Assembly (NCBI GenBank): GCA_030770545.1
Contig: CM061098.1
Span: 7,024,001-7,088,000, forward strand
From: Macropodus opercularis
Lineage: Eukaryota > Chordata > Actinopteri > Anabantiformes > Osphronemidae
Direction of reading: 5' to 3'
DNA length: 64,000 nucleotides
Shown here: positions 27,000-41,300 of the stretch, in pieces
Position numbering within the stretch: the first letter of the stretch is position 1
Layout of the letters: each line of letters begins with the position of its first letter
Position numbers and translations under genes: made by a program
The notes under the pieces: generated by a model
The model's input: only the letters and a program-made list of their open reading frames with translations
Databases searched by the model: none
Told to the model about the DNA's origin: nothing

Positions 27000-29900
27000 C
27001 TAAATTCATGTATGTTCATTTCTTTCTTGTCTTAGCTGTCTCTTTAGGTGGGTGTGTGTCCAGGCAGGAAGAATGTGAACCGCTACACGTGTGAGTGGGC
27101 TGGTGAGAGCGAGTGGGCCTGTTTGTGAGGGCAGCGTGACGGTGAGGGCCACTGTGGGATGACGGAGAGATGGAGGATGACTTTATGACACTGAGGGGAC
27201 AGGATCGGGAGCAGAGAGAGAGAGGGCCTGGCGGAGGTGGAGGTGGTGTGGCGAAAGGGGGCAGCCCTAGCTGTCAGCTCTGAGGGGCTGCTGGAAGACT
27301 CAGCGGGAGCCCAGCTTGGCCCCTGGGATGCCTTGTCACCACGGCGAGGCCTTGGAATGCTCAAACGCACAAAGAGCTCCTGGGGCTCAGAGGGCACTCC
27401 GATTTGATAACCACATTAAAGTCCTAGCAACATCTGTTGGGGTGTAGGAGAAAAGCCTACTGGCAGGGTTTAACCCCCCGAAACTGGGATCATTAACCCT
27501 CAGCCCTGTGAGAGAAGGGGGACAACAGCCCTCTATTTGTCAGCCGCCCTGCACTGGGCTGCAGGGGCTAATATTTTACCAAAAACAGCGTGAGAAGAGA
27601 AGCAGCCCAGGGCACCATGGAGAGAGAGAAATACTGTCTGTCAATCTGTGGAACTCACAAAATAACATTAGCATAGTTTCTAAGTTGGAGGACTTCTGCA
27701 CCTGCACCTGCCTCAGTTATGTTGGTCAAGTAATTAGAATGTAAACATTAGATTACAGCATCAAATAGTTTCAACCAATGCATGTATTTCATTTCAATTT
27801 CATGTGTTTTATATTAATGCAGACATATTTGCGTGGATATTACTTTCCCGTCTGTTATGTTAATGTGCATGGTTAGATGCGAGGGGCCAAACAGGATTCA
27901 GGATGGAGAGATAACAGGTGTCCTGCCACAAAGACATATCTCAAGCTCCAGGATGCTCTGGTGCTTCGTGGGTCAGTGCCAAACCTCATCCACCTCCACA
28001 GGTTTCGAAGCGAAGGCCACCTCTCAGTAATGAATAATTAAGGAAACAAAAGCCCATGGGGGGGTGAGAGGGTGGAGGAGGAAGGGGAGAGCTTCAGAGG
28101 GCCTAATGCAACTGGGCCAGATGCAAGCGAGGAAAGCTGAGGTTTTTGCCCCTGCGATTCATAGAAGACATCATCCTAAATGTATTCCCTGGAGATGAGG
28201 GCCTGCAGGAGGTGCCCCCAATGCACAGGGTCCTCAAGTGCCGCCACACAAGTAATCCCATTCACTGCAGCTCATTACATGGGCAATTAAGTGCTGGGGT
28301 GGAGGAGCGGGGTGGGACGGGGAGGACGATGGCGAAGGAGTGTGTACGTGGGTGTATGGGGGGGACCATAGGGCCACCAATCCAATTCTCCCTCATCCAG
28401 CTTCGCCCTTGCTCAGAGCCACCCCCTCCACAGTCTTTCACCTGGGCTGGGTCTCTGTGGACACCTGCCTCTCCTAATGAAGATCCATGGCTTCATTTCC
28501 ATTTCTGGAGTCATATCAGAGACTGCCAAGCACAAAACAGGCCTGTTTCCTCGGAGGCCTGGAGAGCCGGATAGAATGACATGGCTAAGTGCTCTGGCAG
28601 AGCAGGGCAGCTGCGGAGCCTGAAAATGGGATTTGGTTGGGGGCTCTGAAGTGGGGGGCTCGGATGGAGAGGACCTGATGTTTGGATTGGCCACAATGGC
28701 AGCCGTGTGCTACCTCAGCAGCTCCTTGGCACTAATGAGGCTTTCTGTGGAGATGCGAGAGGAGAGGGCCTGAGGAGGTGAAGAGGAGGGGAACAGAGGA
28801 GCAGTGTGGCACTGTACACCTACCTCACACACCACTTTCACCTCCTTTGCAGCTATGCTAAGCTCTTTGAGACAGACACCAAAAGCTGTCTATTAACAAG
28901 CACAACACATACATTATCTCATATACAGAGGTGCCAAAACTCATCACAAAATCATATTTAATAAATGTTCACCACTAGCTTTGCTCTGTGGTTGTCTCTG
29001 TAGCTGCCACGTTTTTGTGTATTATGATAACTCAAACAACATCAAGTCTATGTATATGAGTACATGTGAGGCCCTGAGCCTGTTACCCTCCGTGCAGCCA
29101 GCGTGTGTGTCTTTCAATACAGCGGTCGAGGCTGTGCTTGTTAACATGTTCTAGCTCAATGACTCCTCTCAGCACCCGGGGGTAGGGCCTCCGAACTGAA
29201 CCAGGTGAGGAAGAGGAAGAGAGAAGGAAAACAAACAAGGTGACACCTCAGCCATATCCCAGCTGCCTGCTCCAGTGACGTGCCTGAGAGAAGCTGTGCC
29301 CAGGTACAACAGCTCGTTTTAGTCAGTCCACAAACTCAACAAATATCATAGAAGTGGCTTATAGTAGACGCATCTGGCACAAATTTGTCAATGAAGATTT
29401 TTTGGAGCAAGCACAAAAAACAAACAAGAGGTCAGAGCATGAAGCTTGAAGGTAACCATCTTTACGGGGAGGGGGTTCAGGTGAGGGCTGTGTGTGGTGT
29501 CATTTTGCAGGCCCCTCAGCACTCACCTGGAACAGAGCATTTCCCCTCCCTGAGTCTTATCTGTTCCCAAAGGAAATGCCTGCTGCAGGTAAACATGACC
29601 CTTTGACCCCTCCACCATCTACTTTGCCACCACCTCAGTGCCTGTCACTGTCCTGAGACTGTCTCGGTCTAAATCCAGGGATTATGTCTACATCCAGCTC
29701 TGAGTCGACCCTGTGCACACACACCTTAGTCTGACCAGGTCTTCTGACAACCCCCTGGCCCCTGCCCCAACCACCTTAGATGTTGTTTTTCATGCACCAT
29801 TGAGGGAACCCTCCAGCCTCCCCCCTCCCCTTGCCCTCATCCCTCTGTCTCAAATTTAATCTTATCTACATATCACCAGGTGTAACCAAATATCCTTCTT
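27000..29900. other. Intergenic, GC-moderate, possible conserved noncoding DNA
   Basis: Open frames of up to about 140 codons occur here by composition, with no domain signature or splice logic. A SOX core ACAATGG lies at 28693-28699 within a non-repetitive stretch (28.0-28.75 kb) that looks like conserved noncoding sequence. This is an impression only. Confidence 0.4.
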
Positions 29901-31698
29901 ATCAGCCAAGGTGTCTTCAGCTCTGTTTTGCATTGTGACAGGAGTGATTTATTCAGGGGAAACTGAATATAAATATGTCATATGTCACTGGAATCCTGTG
30001 GTATTTTCAGTGGTTATCTTCATTAGAGTATGGGAAATATGATGAATTTTCAAAATGATCATATTAAAGAATGATTGTAATTAAAATGGAGAAGTAGTCG
30101 ACTTTTAATGACTTTAGAGTGTAATTAATTCTTCTACAGTATCTATAACAAAGTTTCTAATAAATGTGAGGGTGGTGATTTATTTTTAATTACTTCCTTA
30201 GGAGTTTTGCAATAAGAGTTTTCTATGAAATATGACATAGCCCACGACCACTGTGGAGCAAATGCCACGCCCTGTTCATTTTGCAAGCCGCTACTCATTT
30301 TTCAGAAATAGTTTGGTAAAAAAAATACTGAGGGCAATTTTACGCTTTTTCATAATTTACGCCATTTTATTTTATGTTGACCTTTTTATTTTACACGTCA
30401 ATTAAAATGTTGAACTTATTTAACAAAGAGGAAGATCTTGAACTTGTTTTCCCAGCCCTGTGTGGCAATGATGGGAAGAAGAGAAAGAGGGAGGAGGTGG
30501 AGGCACTGCTACAACACCCGGAAAGGCGACCATCTCCCAAGGGACAGCTGGCAACATTATAAAGAGGCAAAATTCCCACAGTCCCCCCGTCTGCCTTGGG
30601 CCAGAGGACCAGGCCGCAGGGCGCTGCCAGTCCAGCCTATCTTGGCCATTCGTCCCAACTACCTCCGCAGGGTCAGGGTGACTCTATCACCCCTGAGCCA
30701 CTTACCGTACACCTCGCTCTCTCAGTCCCTCCGCCCCTCCTCCACTGTCACCTGAGCCACACAGGTAAATGCTTGACTTTATTTGATGGATGTGGTTTCC
30801 CACGGCGACAGTGATGTACGCAGGTCCAGAAAGTCTCCCACCCCCCACCTCCCACACCCCCGAGAGCTGGAGCAGTGATTTTGTGCCGATAACCTGGCGC
30901 ACCCCTGCTCGGCTGGGACGGTGGAAACTGGAGAGGACAAGACATCCTGTGTGACGCACCTGAGTGTACGCCTCATCAGGCTGAAACAAAGAAAGCCCCA
31001 CTCTGAAGCATGAAACCAGCACGATGCACAAAATAACATGTTCAGTGTTTAATGACGATGCACTTTATGACCTTGTGACCAAGGGGACCACAAATTGTAG
31101 TTTAATTAATAAAAAATGTTTTGTTCTATATCTGAGACGACCCCTCCCTCTGTCCTCCCCATTATTAGCAGTTAGAGCTACATCACAGATAAGCAGGACA
31201 ATGGCTGGGGTGAAGGCCTGGATCACAGTTGTTTCTTATCTCTCACCTCATCTGAGTCCTGTGGTGTCTCTGTCAGAGGATGTTGTTAAACCAAGTCAAA
31301 CACTCAAACATCCTGTGGCATCACCCTGCACAGCACAGCATCCCCCCAAACACACACTCCTTTATAGCAGTTCACATTATTCTGGCGTCTGATCACTGTG
31401 GACGGCTCACAGGCTCATTGATGCTATTTGCTCTTCTGAGATCTTGGATTTTCTTATGGCAGACTTTACAAATTCTGAATATTTTACAACATCTAATGAG
31501 GGAACATACACAGTAAAAGTGGTATTTTTATATTTAATCAAAGGTTAAAAAAATGTTCTAAACTAAAAAAATCAGATGACGTAAACCAATTAATTAACCT
31601 GTAAAAAAAGTGTCAAAAATACCTACAAATTTTAGTATGAATAGCTCTTTTTGATTACTTTAGCTCAGCACTAGCCCTCAAAATGCTTACAGAATGTA

Positions 31699-31732
<34 letters not shown>

Positions 31733-32250
31733 CACATCTCCTCTGTGTCGGGAGGAAACCCTGGTTCAGGCAGGTTAATATCAGGAGCACTTGACAACAA
31801 TGGTGTGTTATGAGGTGCTGCAGCGGTAATAAGGTCTTTGTTGGGACTTTAGAGCACAGCCACATCACATCATTACTCATCCTGGGAGACCGGTTGCCAG
31901 TCGGCATGGCAACCGGGACTTGGCTGAAGCCAGAAGCAAGACCAGAATCTAAATGCCCGAGAGGGAACACACACACAAAGAATGTTCCAGTCCAAGGAAA
32001 AAGTTTAGAAGTGGCCACGGTGACCCCAGACCACAGCCTGAGAGATGAGACTGAGTTGATCTAAAACCCAGCGAGTTGAGAGAAAATGTCTTATTATTAT
32101 TATTGTATTATCACATGAGATGTGCGAGGGGACTGCGCCGAAACATAATCTAATAATTTGTGCAGAAATGTTCACATCATGTTTCAACATGTTGCCCTTC
32201 AAAATAAACTCCCGATTGATACAGATAAACTAGAGGTGAATGGATTATAA
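29901..32250. other. Intergenic, AT-rich left half, CA microsatellite
   Basis: No gene is recognised. Overlapping open frames on both strands at 30.4-31.0 kb are compositional. A (CA)n tract is at 31701-31729 and a short TTA tract near 32090-32105. Confidence 0.5.
31701..31729. repeat. (CA)n microsatellite
   Basis: An uninterrupted CA run of about 29 nt. Confidence 0.97.
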
Positions 32251-34130
32251 CTTTAAACAGGAAGCGGATTCAGATCTGCCCTCTGTTCGTTTTCTGTGCC
32301 CATTCTCCGCGAATGAAAGGCCAGATTAGGAGTGGGCAGTGTAGTCAGTGTAGGTATGCAGCGGTGAACGTTTTATCCTGCAGGTTGTTGGGTGTTAGGC
32401 CGGTGTGGAGCGGTCAGCAGCTGCTGCCTGGCCTAGGTCCCATAGTTCCCAGGCTGGGGGGATTGACAGGCCAGTAATAAAATCAGGCGCCCTGGTTGGG
32501 CTGTGTGCGGCCCATTGTTCCCCCAGCAAGGCCCACGGCTGCTGTTTACTTTCTCCCATATGCATTATTCAACGGCACAGGAGCTCACGGAGAAAGGGGC
32601 CCCATTCAGGGATCCTCTTGCCCTTGTTTTGTTTTGCTAATTTTGAATTAAAATAAACCATCTCTCGCCAGTGCCATGGCTGAGTGGGGAAAGAGAGAGG
32701 GACACTGTCAGGGACACATTTGGGCCATCTGAGGAGATTAGACCCAATGTATAAGTGAGAATAAAGTGGGATGTATCATTTATACTCTCAGCAATATGTG
32801 TTCAATAGTGGGATTTAAATGGAGACAATGAAAGAGGTTGCTGTTTCAGTTGAGGGCCTACGCTGGCCTCTTGTTATGTTATTGTTGTCCAACATGTCCC
32901 AACATAACCTGATTTTTTATAAGCTGATTAGATATGCAAACCAAAATCAAATATCTTCAGATGTATTTTCATTCTACAGACGAACATTATGAATTTCACC
33001 CTTGAGGTTGCAACAGCAGGATTCCCATATGGTGGGGGAAAGTGTGAACTAATCACAAAGACAGTAACTTTTCAATAATGACTCCCAGAGGTCATTAAGT
33101 GAAGCCAGCCTGGGCAGTCTGGCCTAATCAATAAGTCCAGTGATAGCTGTCCTTTTTAGTCGGCTCTTTCACACAGGAGGGGGCTGAGCCAACTTTGCAG
33201 AGTGCAGGGACAGATGCGGTGACAGTGGGGAACTAGCAGAGTTAAAGATTCACCACACATCTGTCACTTCAGCAGGGGCAGCAGCTCATAGTCTGCCCCC
33301 GCTGACAGCCTGGCGGCCTGACGCCGGGCCTACCTGTGGCTGGAGTTCAGTCTGTTGCTAAGCGGCACCATCTGCCTCTTTGCTTGCCTGACTTCCTAAA
33401 GGTCCCTTTAATTACTTACCTAAACTTTCTGCAGTCTTGTTTAAAGACGTCTGTGATACAGACAAACACCTGACATCATCTAAAATTACCATTTGAAAAA
33501 ACTCTGGAAAGCGATACGAACTGGCCTGCTCCCAAAGCTCTCGCTACCTGTCAAATGCTGATAATTACAGAGTTTAGCAGCTACCTGTCGTAGCCTGTTT
33601 GGGTCCAACCCCAGCCGACATTAAAGGAACAAATCATTTGCTTCAGCATATGCAGCGCATGTATGCCATCATGTACACGATCAGCCGGGGATCTGCTTCT
33701 GCCTGGGAAGATAAATGGTTTCTTTCTGGTGGCGGATCCACACTAGCCTGTTAGTGCCTGGTAAGTGGGGATATGAATGTGGAGGGCCTCTTGGCTTGGC
33801 TGGACACAGCCTGTTCCCCCGCTGGGTGCAGGTGAGCTCTCAATGCAGCCCTCAGCACCTGCCCTCTTTGTTCCCTTGTTGATAGCTTTGTGGTGTGAAG
33901 GGGATCCGTCTGTCTGGCTCTCATAAAGCCAGCGGCGCGAGGTCTAGTAAAAGCCACGCGGCTGCCAGGGCATTGTGTGGGGCCACCCTGGCTCCCAGAC
34001 TGACCCCACCAGGCAGCGACACAGCTCGGTTCAGCACCCGTATACTTACAGCATACATTCAAATGAGCGTTTACGTCCAGAGGAACAATTATATTCTGCA
34101 CGCACGTGAATGAACAAGTGTTCTTCCAGG
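32251..34130. promoter_or_regulatory. Possible conserved noncoding regulatory stretch
   Basis: The stretch is complex and non-repetitive without coding signal. It includes a strong SOX-type core CCATTGTTC at 32512-32520 and, about 40 bp on, TATGCATTATTCAA, a POU/homeodomain-like sequence. CTAATCAATAAG and similar homeodomain/TALE-like cores occur near 33.1 kb. Assignment to sox3 is inference from position. Confidence 0.35.
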
Positions 34131-37100
34131 ATGCCACAAGAACAAGAACTACTACTTCTGTTTTATTCTTCTGCTCTGATTACTTTACCAAAGCTGCTTT
34201 TGTTTTAGACTGAACACACGACACTTATTTAATAACCCAACAGCATGGAAAGGAGCAGCTCCACCTTCCTATTACAATAAAGGCAGTGTTAATATAATAA
34301 ATAACTAAATCAAATGTAATACTACAAGAATTAAAACACATAAATGTGAAATGAGATAAAAGAAGCACTTCAATCTTTGATTCAGGGAGATTTTAGCATA
34401 TTTAACATTTGTTAATTTTTAAATATCAGGTTAGAAAGAGGATTGTGAAAGAGATTAAATAAGTTTCCTGCTTCTGCACCACTTCTGGTTTTTCATTTCT
34501 TTTGGGCACTCATGTGCAATCAGGTCCTTTCGTCATCACAGATAAATTTAAGTGTAAGGAGAACCTTTGCTTTTGGGGGCTTGTGTCGCAGAATTTATCC
34601 GAAGATATTTTAGTGAGTACTTTTCAAGTGTACGGCTGTAATCTAACTCTAAGAGGGTTTGTTGAAGCCTTCACTTCCCTTTGACAAACACTGAGACCCA
34701 GGTCTGATAAAGGTGCTCAGTGGCCATGGGAGGTCAATGGTTGCACTGAAATAAGCCCTACATCAATGTTTAATTTATATGATTTTGCTGGATATGAAAT
34801 CTTACTGATAAGCTCGAGCAAATTAAGTGGCTGAAAGGACGGCTGTAAGCAGCTTGGTATTGGAGATCAGGTCTTTGAGTGGGAGCATCTTAGAAACCAA
34901 TTACCAGACAAGAAATAGATCATTATTTTTTTTTCTTAGGGGATTGGGTTGTGAGGATGTGGGGGGGCAAAGGTGGTTGCTAAAAGGAAGGGAGGGTTTT
35001 TTTTAGATTGAGGAGGGAGGGCACAATAAAGACATAATCATCTGCCCTCAACTTTTTCTATCCAACTTTCAGATTTTAATTTGCCGTCTGTGAAGTGGTA
35101 CCTAATTTACTTTCGCCTCATCCCTTCAATGCACCATTGTTGCCGCTGCTGAGATTCAGAGCTTCCTCTCTTAGCTCACCTCGGCGTGAAATTGGTTTAA
35201 TGAAGCTGAAAGGTATGGGGCTCTCACAACACTGTGGATTCCAGTGACACTGCTTGATCTACCCACCCCTCCTGTCAGTCCCTCCTCCTCCTCCACAACC
35301 CAGCTCCCTGCGCACTCGCATTACTGTGACAATTTATAACGCACCCCACAAAAGATCCCTATCTCACACATTACATCAGTGCATATTACTGTCCCTTTCA
35401 GAGCACCAAGTCTCAGGCAAACACAGGAGGGGAAAAAAAAGAAACTGGCTGATCAGCTTGGGCATGCGGCATGCACGGAGCATTTCAAATGATCGGCCAA
35501 CGCTGGTATTAAAATTAGCCCCATCCTTAGCGGCTAAGAGAAAGCGAAAAGGGTTTTTAAAGTGAAAGAGAAAGAAAAAGAGGTGACACTAATCAGAGAG
35601 CGGCCTTGCCTGCTTTTCCCACCTCTTCCAATCTGACCCTGTTCTCCTGTTACCTGTCCTCCTGGGTGTGGTTTCTGATGGGAAAGGAAAGGAAGTCCAG
35701 CGGCATCATTGTGTGTGTGTGTGCGTTGCATAAATATGATCCCCTCAAGTCATATCGCTTACTTCTTCTTGTCCCCTTTAAGAACAATTGAATGGAAATG
35801 TATCTGTAACCAAATATTCCAGCCTGTACGACTTTTAGTTCGAGGCCCAGTTTGGACCTGGGAGTTTGTAGAAAACAAGGAAGGAGAGAAGATGAAAAGC
35901 TTTTAATTCAAGGAAGTGCTCAGAGTAAATGAGTAGATGAACTACAAAAAAAAAGTTTTGCTCACTCCGCCTCTTATTAACTAACTAGAAAATATTTGTT
36001 GGTCATCTCTGAGGACTATTAGCAGCTTAAAAAGATTAAATGGAGCTTAATCAGTTTTAATCTTGATTCAGGCTCCTGACTTTAACAACTGTGAACCTTC
36101 TTCAATGCAGAGAGAGAAAGATTGACACACAAACTTAGAGCAAAGAAGAGTGGCCTGAGCAGACCCAGAGAGGGACAAGGCTGATTTACAAAGGCTTCTT
36201 TGCTCTGTAATGACACGGACATTATGCTGAACTTTAGGTGCTGTAACTAAAAAAGAACGACCACTTTCTCTGCTGAGCTCCCGTCAGCAGCATGCACTGC
36301 TGTTTGTCTTTCAAGTGCCATTGTGCGTGAGGCCACTAGTGTAAGCACAAAGTGCCTGTTACAACTTTCCTTTCACCGTGGGATTGTTAAACTCACAAAA
36401 GCATGTCAAATTACCATCCCACGATTCTGGGCAATTTTGAGTATTCAACCATCATTTTGTCAGAGCTGCAAATGAGTTTTGAAACACTTTTGCGTCGCCT
36501 GTGATTTCAGTGTTTCAGTGAGCGGTTGTGTACAGTATGCAGCTTTCGAACGCATCTTCACAGCGATTTGCACTGAAGTGTTGTTTTTAGCGTTTTCCCA
36601 AGCTAAAACCTGATCTGCACAGGCTGAAACGCTGAGCAGAACCACAGGAGCGCTATCTCTTACAGGTAATTACTCAATTATCAGTAAACACTGTCGCTGG
36701 AGACACAATGCTGAGGAGGGGATCACACAAACTGCTGAATGATTCGCTTCAACACTATAACAACATGCCTTCACAAAGAGGACGGCCATGAGAAGAAAGG
36801 AAAAAGCCTTTACGCAAACTTTTCACAAATGACAACCTCAGTACGATGAGAGTGTTTCAGATTCACTCGTTTCCTTTCACCCTCTGGTTGTGTAAATGTA
36901 AACTACTCTATATATTAATAACAGTGGAACATAACATTTCTTTTTTTTTTCTTATTTGCTAAATAGTAAATGAATTAAACAACCTGAAGGATATTTAATC
37001 ACTGCAGGTCAGCTTCAACAGTTCCTGTGTTTGCCACTAGTGGGAGCTAGTGTGATCCCTGCAGGTTCCAGCTATGAGAACGTTGTTAGAACAGAGCTGA

Positions 37101-40100
37101 GAACCAACGTTGATTTTATAGGTTTGTTTAAAGACGCAGGTTGAGACACAGATAGACAGACGGATGCGTTTGCAGGGACGTGGTGTTAGGTTACACTGAA
37201 GCACGCTGAAAGGATGAGCAAACCCAGAGCCCTTTTATTTCTCTAAACATTTAGACAGAAGTGACCTATTGTGATCGAACAGAACCGACTGAGAGGAGAA
37301 GAGCTGTCAGGTTTGGAGTCAATTTTCTTTTTCCTTAATTTAGGTTGTGGTTGTCCAAACAGTTACTCAGTGAGCAGCATTTATTTTCCCCTGGAGTGTG
37401 CAACCACACGCACTTCAACACATGACCGAAGGTGGTAACCCCATACGACGCTGCTGCCTGTGGTCAGCGGTCGCGCACCTTGCCTAAGGCCACGACACAC
37501 AGCCCTCTCCTGCGGTCTTACACACTCACCACATAGGTTAACACTCAGTCAGGAAAACATCCGCATCCACTGAAGCAGCCCTGCAGGCCTCCTAAATCTC
37601 CCCTGAGAAAACCTAGCATGAGTAATTAGAGGGGAGGAAGGAGGCGTCCTGGAGATTTACAGGTTTTAACTCCTGATAATGTCACCTAGCGTGGTTATCA
37701 ATGCCAACAACAACCACCTCCTGGCAAACACAACAACTTTGTAGATTTGTAAAGGCAGCAGAGTGGCAGCTCACGTTTGAAACGTAACTTTACATGGCTC
37801 TTCATTTGTAAGTCATTCATACTCAAACGCCATTTAAAGCTCACGTGTGAAATATGTTTGTGCTATTGTCATCATGTCACCTTGACTACTCAGACTTGAC
37901 ACTAATGCACTGAGAAAACTTCAGCCTGTAGAGTTATTGTCTTCTCTGAGCCAGGCAGCAAATCTACAGTAAACTATATCTGAACTAAAATGTTAAACTT
38001 TCTTAAACTGTCCTGGTCTGGGTGCGGAAAATAATTTACAATGTGCACAAAAAATGCTAAATAACAAAGAAACAATTAATACTATGTTAACATACTATAC
38101 ACATGGATTAAATGCAAGCTTTGCATTTTGGCATGAATATGTGGTGATTTGTGTTTCACATTTTAATGTCATGTCACTGTCAATGCATGTGCTGGTTTGT
38201 TTTCAGATAGAGCCTGTGTGACAAACCTCTGTGGCCGCTCCTCATTCCAGTTGGCTCGTCCCAGGTATGAACCAGTAAATAGTCTGAAATCCCTTTGACC
38301 TCAGTGAGCTTTCGTTTACTCCTGTTGTTCTTGTGTGTTCTTTCTAAAACACCTGCTGGTTCATTCTTGTTTGTATAAATTTGGTAATGGTTAATAATAA
38401 TGGTTTGATTAAACCTAACGCTATCCAGTGCACCCACTATGTTTACATCTGCACAAACTGCTGCTGGAACTATATGATGTCCTTAATAACTAATAACTGG
38501 TGATACAATCACAATTACAAGTGAAAATACAGATGAATATTGACCAAATCAAGATCTTAAAATAACTACAAAAGGATCTTCTGATGTGATAGCTGCAATG
38601 CTTTTGTGGTTACAGTCTAAATATTGCTCTACCCAAGACGTCACCATGATCCACACACATGCACAGAGCCTGACTCACTCCAATGTCATGAAAATAACTA
38701 CAGGTTTAAGTCGTGTGCACTGATTCACATGCTGAAAACCATCATGACTTAACTTTTGCCGGGGTAAATCCCTCACACTGCACGTCAGCCTGAGCTCCAG
38801 GTACTCGCTCTTATGAAACTCAGCCGCCTGAAGCGCCCTGTGGGAATATGTCTCTTTCCATTAAATGGTTTTGGAAACTGTGGCGCACCTGCATCACGGG
38901 CTTGGGGATGCACACTGACGACGACAGAAAGGTCCCCTCTCTCAATTAGGACAATAACATGAGCTATCCGACATAGGGGCCCCATGTTCAGCGGATAGGC
39001 TTACACCCTGAACAGGTATGCACCGTGCAATTACCCGACTCGCTCAGAGCATGCAGTAATCAGTATGCTAGCTGCTGTGCAATTAAATAAGGGGGCGGCA
39101 GTGCAAACGACTTTAAGGAGAGTCCACTAGTATCAGGTGTCAAGATTTACTTCACCTGACAAATTTTCCCTTCTTTCCAGCCGTGTAGGGTTCTCTCCAA
39201 GAAGAGGACTGTCTCGTAGCATGGCATGGCCCACAGTGGGTGTGCCCGAGCCCTGGGAGAATGTGTGTAGGTGTGCGCACGGTTTGGTTTTAAAAATAGG
39301 GCATGCCTGAGATACAACTGACAAACCGATTGCATGTGTTTATGTTTGTGTTGAGAGAAACGGTGCGATTGCGGCCCAACTGTGTCCAGGTCTGACACGT
39401 GGCGTGAGAGAGCTTGACGACTCCATCGTCAGAGACGGTGAACATGTGCGTCAAGTAGGCTTCCATGTTGGAAAACACGTTTAAGAGTGTTTTTTTCTGT
39501 GTGTCTGTGTGTTTATGCGTGTGTGTTTTTAGCCATGTCTGCAGGGTGAGGTGGAGGCTGATGCTTTGGCAGCAGGTCTGGCACGTCTTTCAGGCCCGAA
39601 CCTGCATAGGAGAGAGAGAGAGAGAAGAGAGGTAGAAAGTAAATAGGTGTGAGAGTCTGCCTGCCTTCATGTGATATGCTTCACTTCTCCCTCACCATCA
39701 CTAAAAGCTCCAGGCTCAGTCAAACCAAGCACAGCTCCGGTCCACGTCATAGCGTCTCCCGCTTTAAAACGGTCCTCCAGTCTGCAGCGCGCTGGGGAAA
39801 CCTAAAGCTAACGCCATTTACCTCCACAGTGTAACTCTATATGTTTTCTTGTTTGCATCCAGCTGCGGGTCACTTTCCACCTGGCGCAGCTTTATGATTT
39901 TCTCTTCTTCACGTTTTTCTGCTCAGATTCATATCTGCAGGCTCGTCTCACCGGCGTGAAGCGAGCGAGCGTGTGTGGTATCTTTGTTTTGCTCTGCTGC
40001 TTCAGCCAAGCACATCCCTGTTGATGAACACATTGTATTTTAGTGGTCACGCATGTCAGGAATGCGTACAAAATGTATTTGTGGTGTTGCTTCTACCATG

Positions 40101-41300
40101 TAAGTCCGCTCTCAACTGTCAACACACTTTAGCTTTTATTACGGATTAAGCTTTCAAAGACTCCGTTTCATGCTCCTGTATTCAACATGCTGCCGTCATG
40201 TAAGCAGCGAGGCCGCTCAGTAAGCGTGATCCAGATTTTAAGGACATTTTTAAATTAAATCGAAGCTCTGCTGCTGATATCATTGTAGGAGGATTTCCTG
40301 AACAACATCCAGATAATACCTACAAGGGAACACTTCTAAAGAGAGGATGTGTCCCCTTAGGCAGAAAATCACTCTACATTGTGACCTCGGCACAAAAGTG
40401 ACGTTGGAGAGCGTATCAACTCCATAACCTCAAAGGAAATCTCTATTCAGTGGCCATAAAAGACTACCTTAACCCAGTATCGCTCTGGGGCCGGTGATAG
40501 AAAGAGAGAATGGATTAAGAGAGAAAACAGAGAGTAGAAAAGTGGAGAGTGTACAGGTGAGGTCCTATGGCTGCCGAGGTTTGCTCAGCTGTGCAGTATT
40601 CTTTTCTGAGCCCCACCCAGTAACCAAAGGCCTGGATATCTTTCTAATTCACTCTTTCCATCGCCCTCTCTTTCATATTTGCACAGGTGAGAGGACAGCG
40701 GCCCAATAGGTGTGGGTGGGAGACTTGAAAGTCAGGTTTGCCGTGCTGGCTGGTGGAAGAAGTTCACCTGTGGACGGATGGAGACCTGCCTTTTGTCTGG
40801 AGAGACAGACAGCAAACACGCAATCGAGAAAAAAAAAACAGACGTTCCGTCGAGGAGCGATTCAGTCGAGAGATAGCTGGTCCTAATGGCCTGCAAGGTG
40901 CAGGAGCAGGGGGCAGAATAAGATAAGTGAAATCCTGAGGTGGAGAACGAAGGGCACAAACCTGTTGGGCACAAATGGTTTGAGAAAGATGCACAAGAAC
41001 GTGAAAGACAAAGGGAGGGGCAGAGTAAACTGAGGACAGAGAGCAAGGAGGCAGGTGGAGTAGTACAAGTCATAAGGGTGGGGAGGCTTTGCTCCCAGGG
41101 CCAAAAGTTCAGAGTGAAGCAAAGTGAGCAGGTAACCCAAGCCTCCATGTGCCAGAGTCTCACGTGTTCCCCTCATTGTCTTAACAGCCCGGAGCTCGGG
41201 TTTCTGGAGCACCACAAGCTTCCTGGGGGCTGAGGTCCACCTCCTCACCTGTTTACCCCTTTGGACCCTTCATTCCACCCCGTGAGGTAAACACACACAG
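34131..41300. other. Intergenic, no gene recognised
   Basis: Mostly AT-rich sequence with brief purine tracts, for example (GA)n at about 39609-39631, and a short TG run near 35709-35722. The longest open frame (41163-40732, minus, 143 codons) lies in a purine/pyrimidine-skewed stretch and shows no family feature. Confidence 0.5.

Noticed and set aside
28146..28574. 142-codon + strand open frame
   Set aside because: No domain, no codon-usage or splice support, and overlapped by open frames on the other strand.
40732..41163. 143-codon minus-strand open frame rich in S, L, P and C
   Set aside because: It arises from a purine-rich + strand stretch; an opposing + frame is equally open and neither resembles a protein family.
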